Below are positions 46,651-58,035 of a DNA stretch of 64,000 nt, piece by piece. The notes beneath the pieces were generated by a model. That model had not been told where the DNA came from and searched no databases. It saw only the letters and a list, made by a program, of their open reading frames with translations. Position numbers and translations under genes: made by a program. The DNA comes from Aquatica leii (Eukaryota; Arthropoda; Insecta; Coleoptera; Lampyridae). The stretch's first letter is position 1; each line of letters begins with the position of its first letter. The stretch is taken from assembly GCA_035610365.1 (NCBI GenBank), contig CM069432.1, positions 175,507,027 to 175,571,026 of the forward strand, read 5' to 3'.

Positions 46651-46675
46651 AACGTTCCGAGAAATTATTTTCAAG

Positions 46676-46800
46676 TTCGAGAGCGTTCACGAGGTTTTCA
46701 TCCATTTCCGGAACGTTCACCGAAAGATGTAGAAAATTCTCGAAAGACAGCGGAAATGCATAAAAGCGGTACAAACAAATCATAAGTTAGTTATTTCAGT
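46676..46800 (+). promoter_or_regulatory. Heat-shock element cluster with TATA box
   Basis: Three arrays of alternating GAA/TTC units with exact 2-nt spacing: TTCgaGAGcgTTCacGAG at 46676-46693 (two imperfect units), TTCcgGAAcgTTC at 46706-46718 (perfect three-unit), and GAAaaTTCtcGAA at 46732-46744 (perfect three-unit). A TATA-like box, CATAAAAGC, lies at 46759-46767, 16 bp after the last array, and an initiator-like TTCAGTAA is at 46795-46802. This is the architecture of insect Hsp gene promoters bound by HSF. A possible splice donor (GTAAGT, 46989) follows. No Hsp coding sequence is found downstream in the window. Confidence 0.65.
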
Positions 46801-46802
46801 AA

Positions 46803-46988
46803 CTCAAAGTCGGCAATGTTGAGAAGATTATTTAAGTTTAAATAAATAAATGATTAACGCGTGTCGAAATAAATATAACGGAGTACAACCTTGTATGTGA
46901 ATTTAATGTTAACAAATGTCAGTGTTTAGATAATTAGAAGTTATCCGCGGACATTATCTTTCGAGTGATAGTACTATATAAATCAGTG
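46803..46988 (+). ncRNA. Possible non-coding first exon downstream of the heat-shock promoter
   Basis: If transcription starts near 46798, about 190 nt of AT-rich sequence without a significant ORF run to CAGTGTAAGTG, a donor-like site with GTAAGT at 46989. Some Hsp genes (for example Hsp83) have such a non-coding first exon, and stress-induced long non-coding RNAs (hsr-omega type) also do. No acceptor or second exon is identified, so this is an inference from the promoter. Confidence 0.25.
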
Positions 46989-49125
46989 TAAGTGTTTTCC
47001 TTAAATATCCTTAGATTTAATTAGTTTGGTTAGTTATAAACGTTTAAATATTGTATTAGTATAAATAAATTAGTTTTAAAATTTGTTACAATACAAATTT
47101 GTTCAACTTAAATATAAAGTTTATTTGGAATAGTAGTGCATAAAAATAAAAACTTTAATAAACAAGTTTGATTATTTGCAACTGTTATTTATATAAAAGA
47201 GCTTAGTTTTAATAATATTCTAAGACAAACGCACTTCTACCACAAGCAATAATATCTTAATGTATGCTTTTTAGATGCATTGTATATTATTTGGTGTTTA
47301 CCTTTAAACTTATATAGCTACAGTTGGGGCAAACATAAAAAACCGATAAGTTCTAAAATATCGGGTCGCTATTTCATGTAATTTTATACATGTGAGTATT
47401 AGAAATACATCAACTAAATGTTATTTTTATACCGTTTCGATGTTTTTGATACACAGTATTCGTATCGTGTTTTATCGATAACAGATAAATGATTAATAGC
47501 AGCACTAAATTTTCTACCCGTACGTTATTACGTGCAATACATTTTAAAAAAATTACCTAAAAAGAAAATGTTTTGATGTTTAAATTTCAGCTTAGATAAA
47601 GTTTTCCTGTACACTAAAAAAAATTGTCGACTTTCTTTACTGTATTTTGACGCAACAAATATAGAAACACAGATAAATCTCGAGCAACTTTTAACATCTA
47701 AGCATTCATATCCCCCCGTTAGAGTTGTCAAAACGCCACCTTCTTAGAATAAATTACCTAAAACTTTTTCTGTTATAATCTAAGTTTAGATACTTATACA
47801 GAGGTATTATACGTTTTAAATTTTTTTATAACAAGACGTCTAATCAAAATTGGTATTGAGACATTTTTATTATTGTAATATTATTTTTTATAAATTTAAA
47901 TAACCATTTATCAAAAAATAAAAGTAGAATTTAACTAATTAAGTACCATACTTTTTAATTGAGCGATTGTATTAATTACGTAATATTTCTGAATATTTAA
48001 TACTAGGATTATATACCAGGTCGGCTGCATTCTAAAGCGCTCCTCAATGGTTGTAATGCACTATAATCTAATGCAAGGTTTTTTTCTAAAGCTATTAGAG
48101 TGTAAATTTAGTGCAATTTTTCCAACGAACGCTTAAAATTTTATGAGGGTACGTGACGATATGAAAATTTACATAAGACCTTTCTTAATTTAAAATTTTC
48201 CTGCAACGTTCATTGTGAACATTGAATGAAGTCTACAGCAGGTGCTGAAAGTAAAATAAAACTTTCGTTTTTTGCTCTAGTTTAACAGTTGCGAACGACA
48301 GAAACAAAAAAAAATCCTTGTTAAAGTAGAATACAAACGTAAAAGTTTTTTTCTCAAAAATTATCTCTTCAATATGTTTGAAAATTTGTAATATTGAATT
48401 CAACTACTAATTCAACTACGTTCGTGTAAAGTTTCATGTATGTCTAAGGTTTTGCTGCGACGTGATTACCACATAATTCCGCAAAGTGCAGAAAGAGCAC
48501 GAAGTAATACTTCTCGAAGAGAGGATAACATCAAAAGATTATGTCTTTTAAGATCAAGACTTACAAAGACATCAGTCAGCTGATCTTTTGATATTATTCC
48601 TCCACTTAATATGCTTCTTATCGTAAGAAGTATTGATTGCTTTACGTATTTCACAGTCTAACATTATTAAAATTTAAATTACAATATAATTAATTTTCTT
48701 TTTAAACATAAGATTTATAATGTTTACATTAAATAATAAACGACGTTTTTCACAATACTACATTTTACCGTTACAATTACATATTGAAACATTTCCGAAA
48801 CTTGTAGAATATTCGACGCGATTTAAAAGAAAACAGATTCTAGATATAAAATAAGCCACAAATATAAAAAGCAAACGAAGGAAAGCGTAAACAGTCTTTA
48901 AAAAAAGCACGACCGGTGTAAATAAATAATGCAAATTCTGTGTTGTAGAGATAAAAGTTAATATTATTTTATCGGTAGTGATGTTTATGAATCTACAGTT
49001 ACAGTGTCATTTAAATTATTTAAAAGTAATTATTTTCTTAATTAGTTAACAATAATTTTTAATGTTTGTTGTGTTTTAGTTTTAGTAAAATTAGTTTTAG
49101 TTATAATAATTGTTTAATCTTGTAT
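46989..49125. other. AT-rich stretch downstream of the heat-shock promoter
   Basis: No Hsp-like ORF on either strand. A 62-codon minus frame at 48466-48654 (KQSILLTIRSILSGG, SLREVLLRALSALCG) is protein-like in composition but not recognised. Confidence 0.45.
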
Positions 49126-49129
49126 GCAG

Positions 49130-50240
49130 GGTGAGTCGGGAGGAACGGACCAAACTCTAGGAGTTTATTGTACACGTGAAAATAATGTAAACAACTCATA
49201 TATTCTAATCCGATTTTCATTAATTTTCAAGTTATAGCGTAATTACAAATAAACAAAATTCTTTACTTTAACATTATTTTAATCTAAAAGTTCTTTTAGG
49301 ACATGTTCAAAAATACCGCCATTAACCTGTAAACATTTTGTGCTTCGTTTACGAAAAGCATCTGTTGCTTTCCTGATTGTCTCATGTATTTCTTTAATAT
49401 CGGCTGCAGTGTTTCTAATACGTTGGATTAGTGCATTCCGATTGTCCACTTTAACTTTATAGATTTCGTTTTTGAACTAACCCCATAAACAAAAGTTTAG
49501 TGGTGTGAGGTCTAGAAATCTTAGTAGCCAACTAATAGGACCACCGCGACCAATTCAACGCCCTAGAAATCTTTCGTCCAAATGCTTAACCTGACGAGCA
49601 AAATGTGCAGGAGCTCCATCGTATTGAAAGTACATTTGCATTCTGATGTTTACAGGAATATCCTTCAGTAGTCCTTGTAATTTATTTTGTAAAAAATTCA
49701 AGTAGTGGTCTCCTGTGAGGCGATTCTCAATAATGAAAGGGCTAATTAAATATCTATCCACCATACCACAACACACGTTTACCGAAAATTTATGTGGAAA
49801 ATTATTTTAGATTGTTGAGCGGGGATTTTTGTCTAACCATACATGACAGTTGTTAGTATTATTATTGCGCGATAGAACACGATGATTATCCAATGACAAA
49901 ATTTCATACGATTAAAATAATCTTCCGGTTGTAGATGCTGTATTCTCTGAACAGGGTATGGATGCAAGCCTTGCTTGTGAAGTGTGTTTATTACTCTCAA
50001 TTCTTCGTTAACTGGTCGTCGCATTTTCTTCTACTAGATCCAGCATATTTTCCACGTCGTCTAAACTTTGTGGAGTGGCTCGTTCAGATGTTATGTTAAC
50101 ACTGGGCAGCTTACTGGTCTCACACAGTTTGTTGAAAACTCTGATAAATACATATTTATTAGAATGTCTCTGATGTAGAAACCTTCTTCAACAGCAGCTG
50201 TAGCATTCCCGTTACAACAACCATAAACGAATACCATATT
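49130..50240 (-). pseudogene. DUF4817-type mariner-like transposase, broken (relic 4)
   Basis: The minus strand starts near ATG 50240 (MVFVYGCCNGNATAAVEE, the DUF4817 helix-turn-helix start). RRPVNEELRVINTLH and a DVENMLDL-like block follow. The core has MCCGMVDRYLISPFIIENR then LTGDHYLNFLQNKLQGLL (near 49770-49680), MYFQYDGAPAHFARQVKHL (the catalytic Asp block near 49620), RWIGRGGPISWLL, and DLTPLNFCLWG (near 49500). IRNTAADIKEIHETI and GGIFEHVLKELLD end it near 49280. Several frame shifts and one stop in the last block. The 3' end reads GCAGGGTGAGTCGGGAGG near 49129; no matching 5' terminus was found. Confidence 0.7.
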
Positions 50241-50979
50241 TGCATATCCTAAATTTAAATAAGTTTGGCATTTTCTAACCCATTATCGTACAAACTCAAA
50301 CATAAACGTCAAATGACTGTCACAATACACTGACACATTAATAATAACAACAAGGTTATCAAATATTTTGAGCCTCGAACATGGCATACTATGATTACAA
50401 AGTACAAACAAAAATTTAAATGCAAGTAAGTTTTGGACTCTCGGCTGTGAACCATCTCTACCGCTTCATAGCACGCGACTTTCTCCTGCCTAAGAATCAT
50501 TCAACCGTACCAAAACAGAAACTTCCTTTATCACATTTGACTACCAGCACTCGTTGCGATCAGTCGACCTCCTGCGATTTTAATGCTGTAGAACGGGAAC
50601 GCGCGATTGTTACCGTTCGCGACGTGGAGAACGGCGGCGGAATGCGGTGGTTGACTGCCGCAAAAGTTTATGCAGCGTCGATACGGCAAAAACGCGGATA
50701 AGCGAGTAAATAATAATTGAAAACCAGTTGAAAAAATTATATTATAATAAAAGGAACAACCAGTCAACATATATACAGCTAACACTACAATAATAACATA
50801 TACAAATGAATAAAAGCAATATACGCGTTACGGTGAACGGATATGCGGAGCGCGGTATGGAGTGGAGATGCTGTATATAAACCAGGCTTCAATCTGCCTA
50901 CTCCCGGTATTCTTATTTCCATAAACCGCACTAATCGTTCAGCTCCTGTTGTAGCAGTCTTTCAAGCACCGCCAGACCG
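50241..50979. other. Unassigned, locally GC-rich stretch
   Basis: Contains an open plus frame 50420-50701 (93 codons, ending NGGGMRWLTAAKVYAASIRQ) in a GC-rich patch unlike the surroundings, and a TATA-like GTATATAAACC at 50872 before a possible start. It may be the 5' non-coding part of the Jockey-like element that follows; no domain is recognised. Confidence 0.3.
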
Positions 50980-52440
50980 GTGAACCCCGCCGTCTCGTTT
51001 GCCCTAGTGACGAGATCGGTTGGGTCCAACCACCACCGCCGGACAGACAAAGACACAAAAGTTGGTCCACACCGGGATTACCAGGAAAAAGCACGTCCTC
51101 ATCAGAGAGTTCCTCGCTCAACTCCGTTCCCGCAACCAGTAATGGCAACACGACAAAGAAAACCGAATTCCAATGGTCACCTTAACAAAACAAACAACGT
51201 ACTCCCAGACGTCATCAACATGGCCATTTTCAATAACATTAGGCTACTTCACAATTTAACTACCGTTTTCGACGTTAGTTCCGACCACGAGCCCGTGCTT
51301 CTACAACTCGGTCATCTTTCCAATTCGAGTTCAGTAAACTTATCACACAAGTCCTGGTCATTGCTAACATCGCCCAACTTCAAATCGCGGTTGACAGTTT
51401 CACAGACCTTGTCAAAAATGCATCTCAAAAGTCACTAAGACTATTACTAAAACCAAGTCCGATCCGCTCCAACTAGCACTTTATATTCACGACCAGATCA
51501 CCAAAAAAAAGTCACAAACTCAGATGGCAACGCACTCGTCACCCACGACAAAAGACCTCTTAACGCAGTACAAAAAGCCATCCAAATTCAGATCGAACGG
51601 CATCGTAATTTCATTTTCAATAACAAACTTCAGTCACTAAATCCACAACACCACAGCTCTCAAACTTCTTCCCAAAAAAGGTATTAACCGCGATTTTCAA
51701 CGCTTGCTAAAGATTCCGACACTTTCCACATCAATGGAAAACCAGACGTCATAGTAATTTCCAAACCCGGAAAAAACCGCGTCATGCCCCTAAACTACCG
51801 TCCAATCAACTTACTTCCGACGCTTGGTATGTTATTGGAAATAATAATTCTTATCAGATTACAGGAACAAGTCGATACCAACCAAATTATCCCCCAAGAA
51901 CAGTTCGGTTTTTGCAAGGAACACTCTAGAGTCCACCAAGCCCTCCGCGTCGTGGAGCAGATCACCGACGGCTTCAACACGCGCGGCGTTACCGGTGGCT
52001 TCTTCTTAGCGTATCGAACGTCTTCGACAAGGTCTGGCCTTGCGGTTTGCTTTACAAGATGCACCATCTAGAGATCAACGTTTCCATGGTCCAACTCATC
52101 GGCTCCTTCCTCAATCGACGCTCGTTTGCGATCAAACTTTGCACTGCCAAATCTACTCCACGTCACATAAAAGCCGGCGTTTCTCAAAGATCTACGTTTT
52201 CTTTACTTCTATACAACATCTCCATGGCAGACGTCTTAAAAATTGACGGACTCGCGTACACCTTCAAGACGATAATCCGCCCATCCATGACTTACGCAGC
52301 ACAAGTATAGTTTTACGTTGCCAAAACTCACACCACCAGGATCCAAACCTTCCAAAACAAGATCCTCAGAATGATAACAGACGCACCCTGATTCGTCCGA
52401 ACACACCGGCTCTATCAAGAACTCATATTTTGTTAACACT
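50980..52440 (+). mobile_element. Jockey-like LINE, internally deleted
   Basis: Plus-strand blocks run from a Pro/Ser/Arg-rich ORF1-like end (50980-51170), directly to the end of the endonuclease (DVSSDHEPVLLQLG, near 51270), the RT-start block NYRPINLLPTLGMLLEII (51793-51846), IIPQEQFGFCKEHS, HHLEINVSMVQLIGSFLNRR (52066-52125), then DGLAYTFKTIIRPSMTYAAQ and a C-terminal RIQTFQNKILRMITDAP (52335-52390). Large parts of the endonuclease and the YADD-bearing RT segment are missing, and frames change at least four times. It is GC-richer than its surroundings, which suggests a fairly recent arrival or different base usage. Confidence 0.75.
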
Positions 52441-52549
52441 TAGAATTTAGCTATAGAAATGCTCAATATTGAAATAGCAACGAAACATGTACGAAATTGA
52501 ATTCAATTGAAACTTCCTTCTCTGTCGCAATCCGTTTCTGGTAGAACTT

Positions 52550-54335
52550 TTTACTTTATACCTGTGTTTATCTGATTAATATTTCTAACAAAAACCTGTT
52601 TTTGTACCCTGACATTCTCGACTCAGACAGGCTTTGAAATCCTGCTACTCTCTAGAATTTCGCATTTAATTTTTCGTTGTGGTAAGAACCCCTGTTTTTC
52701 CGTTTTATTTAATGCTATTTGCAACCACCGAACCTTAGTCCCTTAAGTAAATTAAATAATTGCTTGCGCCAAGTTGGCTTAGTATTTGTTACTTTCAAAA
52801 ACACGTTTTCGACTTTTAACGTAGTTGAGGTGTTTACGCAAGTCAAGTTGGCTTAAGATCTTTTAATACGTTCGGCATCGCTGCGCTTTGGTTTCGGACT
52901 GAATCAATAATTCAAGTCATTAATTCATTTTCAGAACACTCACCTGAACGTAACTTACCTGACGTTTCAGTTTGATATTACAATTAATCCGCAACATCCC
53001 GTATAGTATTAATAACGTAGTTGAATTACACCATATTTTATTTGCAAAAAGCATCGTTGTTGATTAATACCAGTGACCAACTCGCCGTAGATTTGTAATT
53101 AAAACCCAGTTAACCCAATAGCAGCACACTGCATTACCTGAAAACTTTAATTAGTTATCAAAATCACTGATTTTTGTTAACGCAATACAAATATACCTGA
53201 TTAATTTTCTAGCGCTCCTAAGATGTAATTTTTGTATTTATCCAGTGTATACATCCATTGAGTTAATTAACTTAATATTTAGCACCGTTCTTAACAAGAA
53301 TTGGTTAATTTTTGCTACACCGTTTACACCTGATCTTTCATTTAAGAAAATAAACTTTGTGTTTTAGTGATAAGAAGCTTGGGCGGCATTCGCTTAACCA
53401 CAATTCCACTTGATGCGCGGGCCGGACTACATTTAACCCAATTTCAGATTTAATACATTTAGTTATTAGTTATACATCGAGGAAAATCAAACTACCTGAA
53501 CTGTACAATTTATTGTAACAAATACATTTTTGTTTATATAATAAATTTATGTTAATTGTAAACGAATTAATAACGTTTTAAATCCAACATCGAGACCTGA
53601 GCTACCGAGGATCGTTACAACTATAAATGCAGTCATGCAGTACGCTTTTTCTAGTATAAAAGGATACCCGCCACCAACAACTTTAATCATTTTTAAACCT
53701 GTTTTTCAGACCGTTCTACTAGAAAACTTTGATTAACAAATCGTCCTTTAGATTCAAAACGTACCTGGCTAATTTTTTCATCGCTTTTTCGATGATTAAT
53801 CTGTTTATTTTTAATTAAAAGTCACCATTGTGTCCTGACTAACCTGTTTGATTATTTTCATTATTATATTCATCATCGTCATTATTTCTATTTCTATTCT
53901 TGATTAATAACCATCGTTGTGTCCTGACTAACCTTTGTCGTGTTTTTTGTGCTCAATTGACAATTAATAAAGATGATAATAAAGTGCCACAGGGTTTGTC
54001 GCACTTTGTTTATTGTAAGTAGTTAACTTGCTATCTACAAAAATTCAGCTACTGTCCCGAGAACTCAAAACATCTTCAATTGAGTTTTCGACAACTTTGT
54101 CGTACCATGGTCGATAAGACCCCGTATTTCACATAATTCACCTGTAATTTCATATTTATATTCTTAAATCCGTTGTTACGTTCGTAATTACTACTTGTCA
54201 ATAAACGTAAACGTAATTCTGAGTAAAATTAAATTATCAATATTTTATAAGCACGTGGTATAACCTGTAATCCTGTAAAAATTTTTAATTTTATTTATTT
54301 ATTAACCTCACTTACGACGTAATATTTACCTGGAG
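52550..54335 (+). repeat. Non-coding tract with many plus-strand ACCTG motifs
   Basis: I count ACCTG starting at 52560, 52594, 52942, 52957, 53136, 53195, 53328, 53494, 53595, 53697, 53763, 53842, 54140, 54263 and 54328, and no CAGGT on the plus strand. About one is expected at this base composition. Several are followed by ATTAA or TTTTT. A clearer direct repeat, TTGTGTCCTGACTAACCT, occurs at 53829-53846 and 53917-53934. No protein-like ORF. Origin and role unknown; it may be the 3' non-coding part of the Jockey-like element. Confidence 0.5.
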
Positions 54336-54637
54336 CAGCGGCGGCTTTACCTTAGGTTTGCAGGATTCCGCAACTCCCAAGAACTACGATAAAAATAAAA
54401 AAATTAAATGATTTAATTCGACCATTGTCATCAGCCGACGTCACATTTTCATTTATGTAAATGTTTCAGTTTAAATAGAAATTCATTGCGCTAATGCGTT
54501 TTGGCGTCTCCGCACTGTTTGTTAAAGTACATTCTATAAAGCCAAGTTGCAAGTCAAGTGCATACTTTGCTTTTCTCAGTTTCATATTTGAAATACGAAC
54601 CCTTTTGTAAAGTAATATTTTACACTTTTTCTGTTTA

Positions 54638-54826
54638 AGGCTAGGTTACATAAAACATAGTTAACTATGTCATTAGCTAACGCCGTTGTTAACTAAATCG
54701 TAGCTCTTGTTTTGACAATGTCGTCAGTAAAACAACTGATTTTGTATGAATCACGACGCTTAACGTCATGACTACTTAGTTAACTACATCGTCAAAGTTA
54801 ACAATGCTTTATGCAACTGAGATTTA
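54638..54826. mobile_element. MITE-like imperfect inverted repeat, about 190 bp
   Basis: GTTACATAAAACATAGTTAAC at 54645 pairs with GTTAACAATGCTTTATGCAAC at 54797 (18 of 21). Further GTTAAC/TAGTTAACTA palindromes fill the interior. No coding capacity; the target duplication is unclear. Confidence 0.55.
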
Positions 54827-55836
54827 GTATTTTAAAGTTAATAACAGTTGTTTCTTTTTTTGGTTTTAAATGCCGTGCATAACTACGACTACTTCAAACG
54901 CCCTACCACTCTAAAATGTAACCTTCTGTTAATGCTATTTAAAACAAGGTTATATCTCTTACCAAATTACCACTGCCATTTCATTGCATACTAATATACT
55001 TAATAAATTACATCTATTATTAATACAAATAATAATTTAATAAACTTGTATATAACCAGTTTAGAATTATTTAAAATTGGATGGCAAATTTCCACACCGA
55101 GCTAATTTACACCGATACCTGTACAGTGTCCTACAGTGTATTGAGACTTGTTCTTCTTCTAAACAGTGAACTTGGCAAGTACTTATAGCACGGTGACTGC
55201 TACATCAGCTGACAATATTGTCTACTCATAAAAACAAGATATTGCTAGCTGCTAATCTTCAACAGCATTTCAGCAAAATTAACACATGATTCAACAAATG
55301 ACGAAAAAAAGTAATTCATTAGTCAGCTCAAATAACGTTTGTATTTCAAAATTCTTGACGCGCCCTGTCTCGTTACCAATAAAACAACACACGACAAACT
55401 ATTCGTTGTTAATAAAATTACATAAGTTCGAACAAATTACTAGTAAAAACTATATGGATACATATTTGTTTACGTAACATCTATCAACACAATGGCTAAA
55501 GAAAGCATGACCTCAAGATCTGCTACACTCAACCTGTTGTAAACGAATTACTTGGATTGTCATCAATAGGTGGCTTATCATATCAGTTTTGTTCTATTAT
55601 CAAATTTTCTTAATATTTTTGTAGCTTTAATCAATAATAGTATATTATATACCAAGGTTGAAAAGTGTATAGTTATAACCTAAGCGACAGATTATATCCC
55701 GAGACATGAAGCGTCGAAGGATATAAGTCACGCAGGTTACAATCATCTTTTGAAGCGTGGTCTATATACATTTTTTTCTACTACTAGAATTATTAATAGT
55801 TTTTTTACCTGTTACTGAATTAAATTTAAGCTGATT
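54827..55836. other. Unassigned stretch
   Basis: A 63-codon plus frame (55286-55477) is not recognised. No repeat ends or RNA genes seen. Confidence 0.45.
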
Positions 55837-56335
55837 ATGCCATGCATAAACAGTCTGGAAATATTGGCAACTCGCCAATCAGTGCAGCTCATCTGGATAC
55901 CAAAAGACCAGAATGTAAAGGGAAACCTAATGGCACTAGTTAAAAAGGGCACAACAGGGAGATATATCGGACCTGAACCCGTTTTCGAAATCGCCTACGA
56001 GAACGGAAAAGCAATAATTCGCAGCAAACTAGCAATGGAGCACAAAAAACTATGGAAAAACTTTTCAGGAATGAGGTCTTCTTTACAAAGTCACAATCAA
56101 ACACTTAAACTGGACTATCAAGCATGAGTCGACAAAAGTTAAAGAAACTCACGAGACTAATAATAAGGCACTGTGGCCTTAACAAACATCTGCTGTGCAA
56201 ATGCTAAGCATATCAAATGCAACGCACAACGATTCTCGGCAAACTAAAACTAACTGATGATGAGTTGAAAAAGATCCCTTGGAATAAACTTTTGGGCTTC
56301 ATTGACGAAACAGAACTGCTGAGGAAGTAATAAAT
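55837..56335 (+). pseudogene. RNase H and C-terminus of an I-like LINE
   Basis: Plus strand: NSLEILATRQSVQLIWIPKD near 55850 (the third/fourth RNase H strand region, usually IPGHxNVKGNExAD), NVKGNLMALVKKGTTGRYIG, then ENGKAIIRSKLAMEHKKLW, and after frame changes LKLTDDELKKIPWNKLLGF and IDETELLRK before the stop at 56328-56330. The His and Asp of the usual GHxxxxGNExAD active-site motif are absent (KDQNVKGNLMA), so it would be inactive. RNase H in this position marks I/R1-type LINEs. The element is 5'-truncated at about 55837. A zinc-knuckle block expected before the end is lost. Confidence 0.65.
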
Positions 56336-57012
56336 CTGCAGGGGCGCTAAACTATCCACCTTTTGAATTAAATAAAAAAAATGAAATTTAAACTTTAAGA
56401 TGCTAATTTCAAATTAACAATCAAGTGAGTGGTCGTGACAGTTGTCATTAATTTAATAGAATTCATTTTGACGTAATTTGTAATTGTTATAAACGCAGAA
56501 ATAAATAGATAACGTACATTCCTTTTTCTGCTAAATTTACTAAAATTGGTTAAAAACATTATTAGTTTAAAGATTGATTATATCTAAAGTATATTTAATT
56601 TAGTTAAAATTTACATCTAGTTAAGCCCGAACTTCAAATAACTAAAAATTTTAAAATTAAAATAAATTGTTTAACATAAAATTTAAATTCTTAAAATAGT
56701 ATTAAATAAAAAAATTCACTTTTATCACGAATCTTGAAATTATCGGAAGGTACGTACTTAATATAATGAACAACATTTATTACAATTTTTAAAAATAAGA
56801 ATGCATACATAAATAATTAAAAAAAATAAAAAAACACAAATAACTAGTATTCTAGGTACATATTAAACGAGAATAGAGTCGTATGATCATTCACCAATTG
56901 TTTGTTAATTAACATTTGTCTATGAAATGCCTGAGAATTGTTTCCCATAACCTCTTCATTGCTAGAAGATAATGAATCAGTAACACCAATGACTTATAGA
57001 GAATTGTTTAAG
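56336..57012. other. AT-rich stretch after the LINE end
   Basis: Starts with the probable 3' untranslated part of the I-like LINE. No other feature recognised. Confidence 0.45.
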
Positions 57013-57374
57013 CTAACAAATTATCAGCGAGACCGTCTTAAATCCATACACTTGAACAAACAACATGGCATGTAAATAGGCCGGCGTCATTAATTTTTTC
57101 CATTTTTGTAGTTCAATTTGTTTGCCTTTTATCTCTTCAAGAGAAACCGAAATTGTGCTTGGGATTGAATTAGTATTAAAAACCATAAATCCAAACACCC
57201 CGTTCTGTTGTTTCCCATTTATAGCTTTAGTAGTATGTAATAGTTTAGTGCAAAATGATTGCAGACTGGTGGGTACATCTCTTATAGAAATTTTTTCTAT
57301 AGAAGCACAAAAATAGGTATTTTGCGCTAATCTTTGCAAATCGTTAACAAAATGCTCAATAAACTCACAGTTTA
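57013..57374 (-). CDS. Unrecognised protein-like ORF, partial
   Basis: A 108-codon open minus-strand frame, extending without a stop to about 57374 (CEFIEHFVNDLQRLAQNT upstream of the first Met). It reads like real protein: VPTSLQSFCTKLLHTTKAIN, GVFGFMVFNTNSIPS, WKKLMTPAYLHAMLFVQVYG. Just upstream, in the same frame beyond a stop, is CFYCPICCKSSLDITKNRER, a possible Cys-pair zinc motif. I do not recognise the family. It could be an exon of a host gene or a fragment of a mobile-element protein. Confidence 0.35.
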
Positions 57375-57840
57375 AAAACTAGATTTTTTTCAACAGTTTG
57401 TCGCGTTCCCGATTCTTTGTTATATCTAAAGAAGACTTACAGCAGATTGGACAATAAAAACATTTTGCAACGCGAAATAATCGACATGCCTATTTATTAA
57501 ATTCTCTAGGTGTTTTTAGCGTGATCTTTTGGCGCAAAAAAACTAAAACTAATCTTATAAGCAACTTGTCAATTGCCAAAGAGAAAGAGAAGAAAATATT
57601 AAACTTGGTCTTTTTACAACAAAAAAAAACAGTTTAACGCATCTCTCGTACAATAATCAAATAAAAAACTTACAAACGCATATCCAAATAAATTTAACTA
57701 ATGTTTAACTATTTTATATAGCGCCTAATTCTCAAATTGAAGTTTGCGGTCTTGACTGGACGCAAGTTGAGAACCACGTAACTAATAACTTTATACAAAA
57801 CGTACACTAAAAGAAAAAAAAATAATAATAAATGTACGTG
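57375..57840. other. Unassigned stretch
   Basis: Includes the possible upstream CPIC motif near 57440 (minus). Nothing else recognised. Confidence 0.4.
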
Positions 57841-58035
57841 AAAGAAACCATCCCGTCAGTAACTCTCCTTTTGCGAGTATGAAAAAAAGACTCCACCCGT
57901 CAGTAACTTTTCTTCGGATTAGTTAAAAAAACCAACGCGTAAATAGCTTTTTCGAGTAGGTAAAGGAAACCAGCACGTAAATTAACTCCCTTGCGCTTTT
58001 TCCGTAACTTTTTTTTGCGAGTAAGTCAAAAGAAG
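57841..58035. repeat. Degenerate tandem repeat, about 4-5 units of roughly 45 bp
   Basis: Units share a pattern of GAAACCANCCCGTCAGTAAC, then CTCCTTTTGCGAGTA, then an A-rich spacer. Copies start near 57845, 57889, 57933, 57966 and partly 58005. Divergence between units is high. Confidence 0.7.

Noticed and set aside
46594-46785. 63-codon ORF over the heat-shock element cluster
   Set aside because: It lies upstream of the TATA-like box and its bases are explained by the HSE arrays; no domain.
50939-51151. 70-codon minus-strand ORF in the GC-rich patch
   Set aside because: Overlaps the plus-strand ORF1-like end of the Jockey-like element and has no motif.
54330-54365. GCAGCGGCGGCTTTACC as a possible hAT terminus
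   Set aside because: No partner terminus or 8-bp duplication was found.
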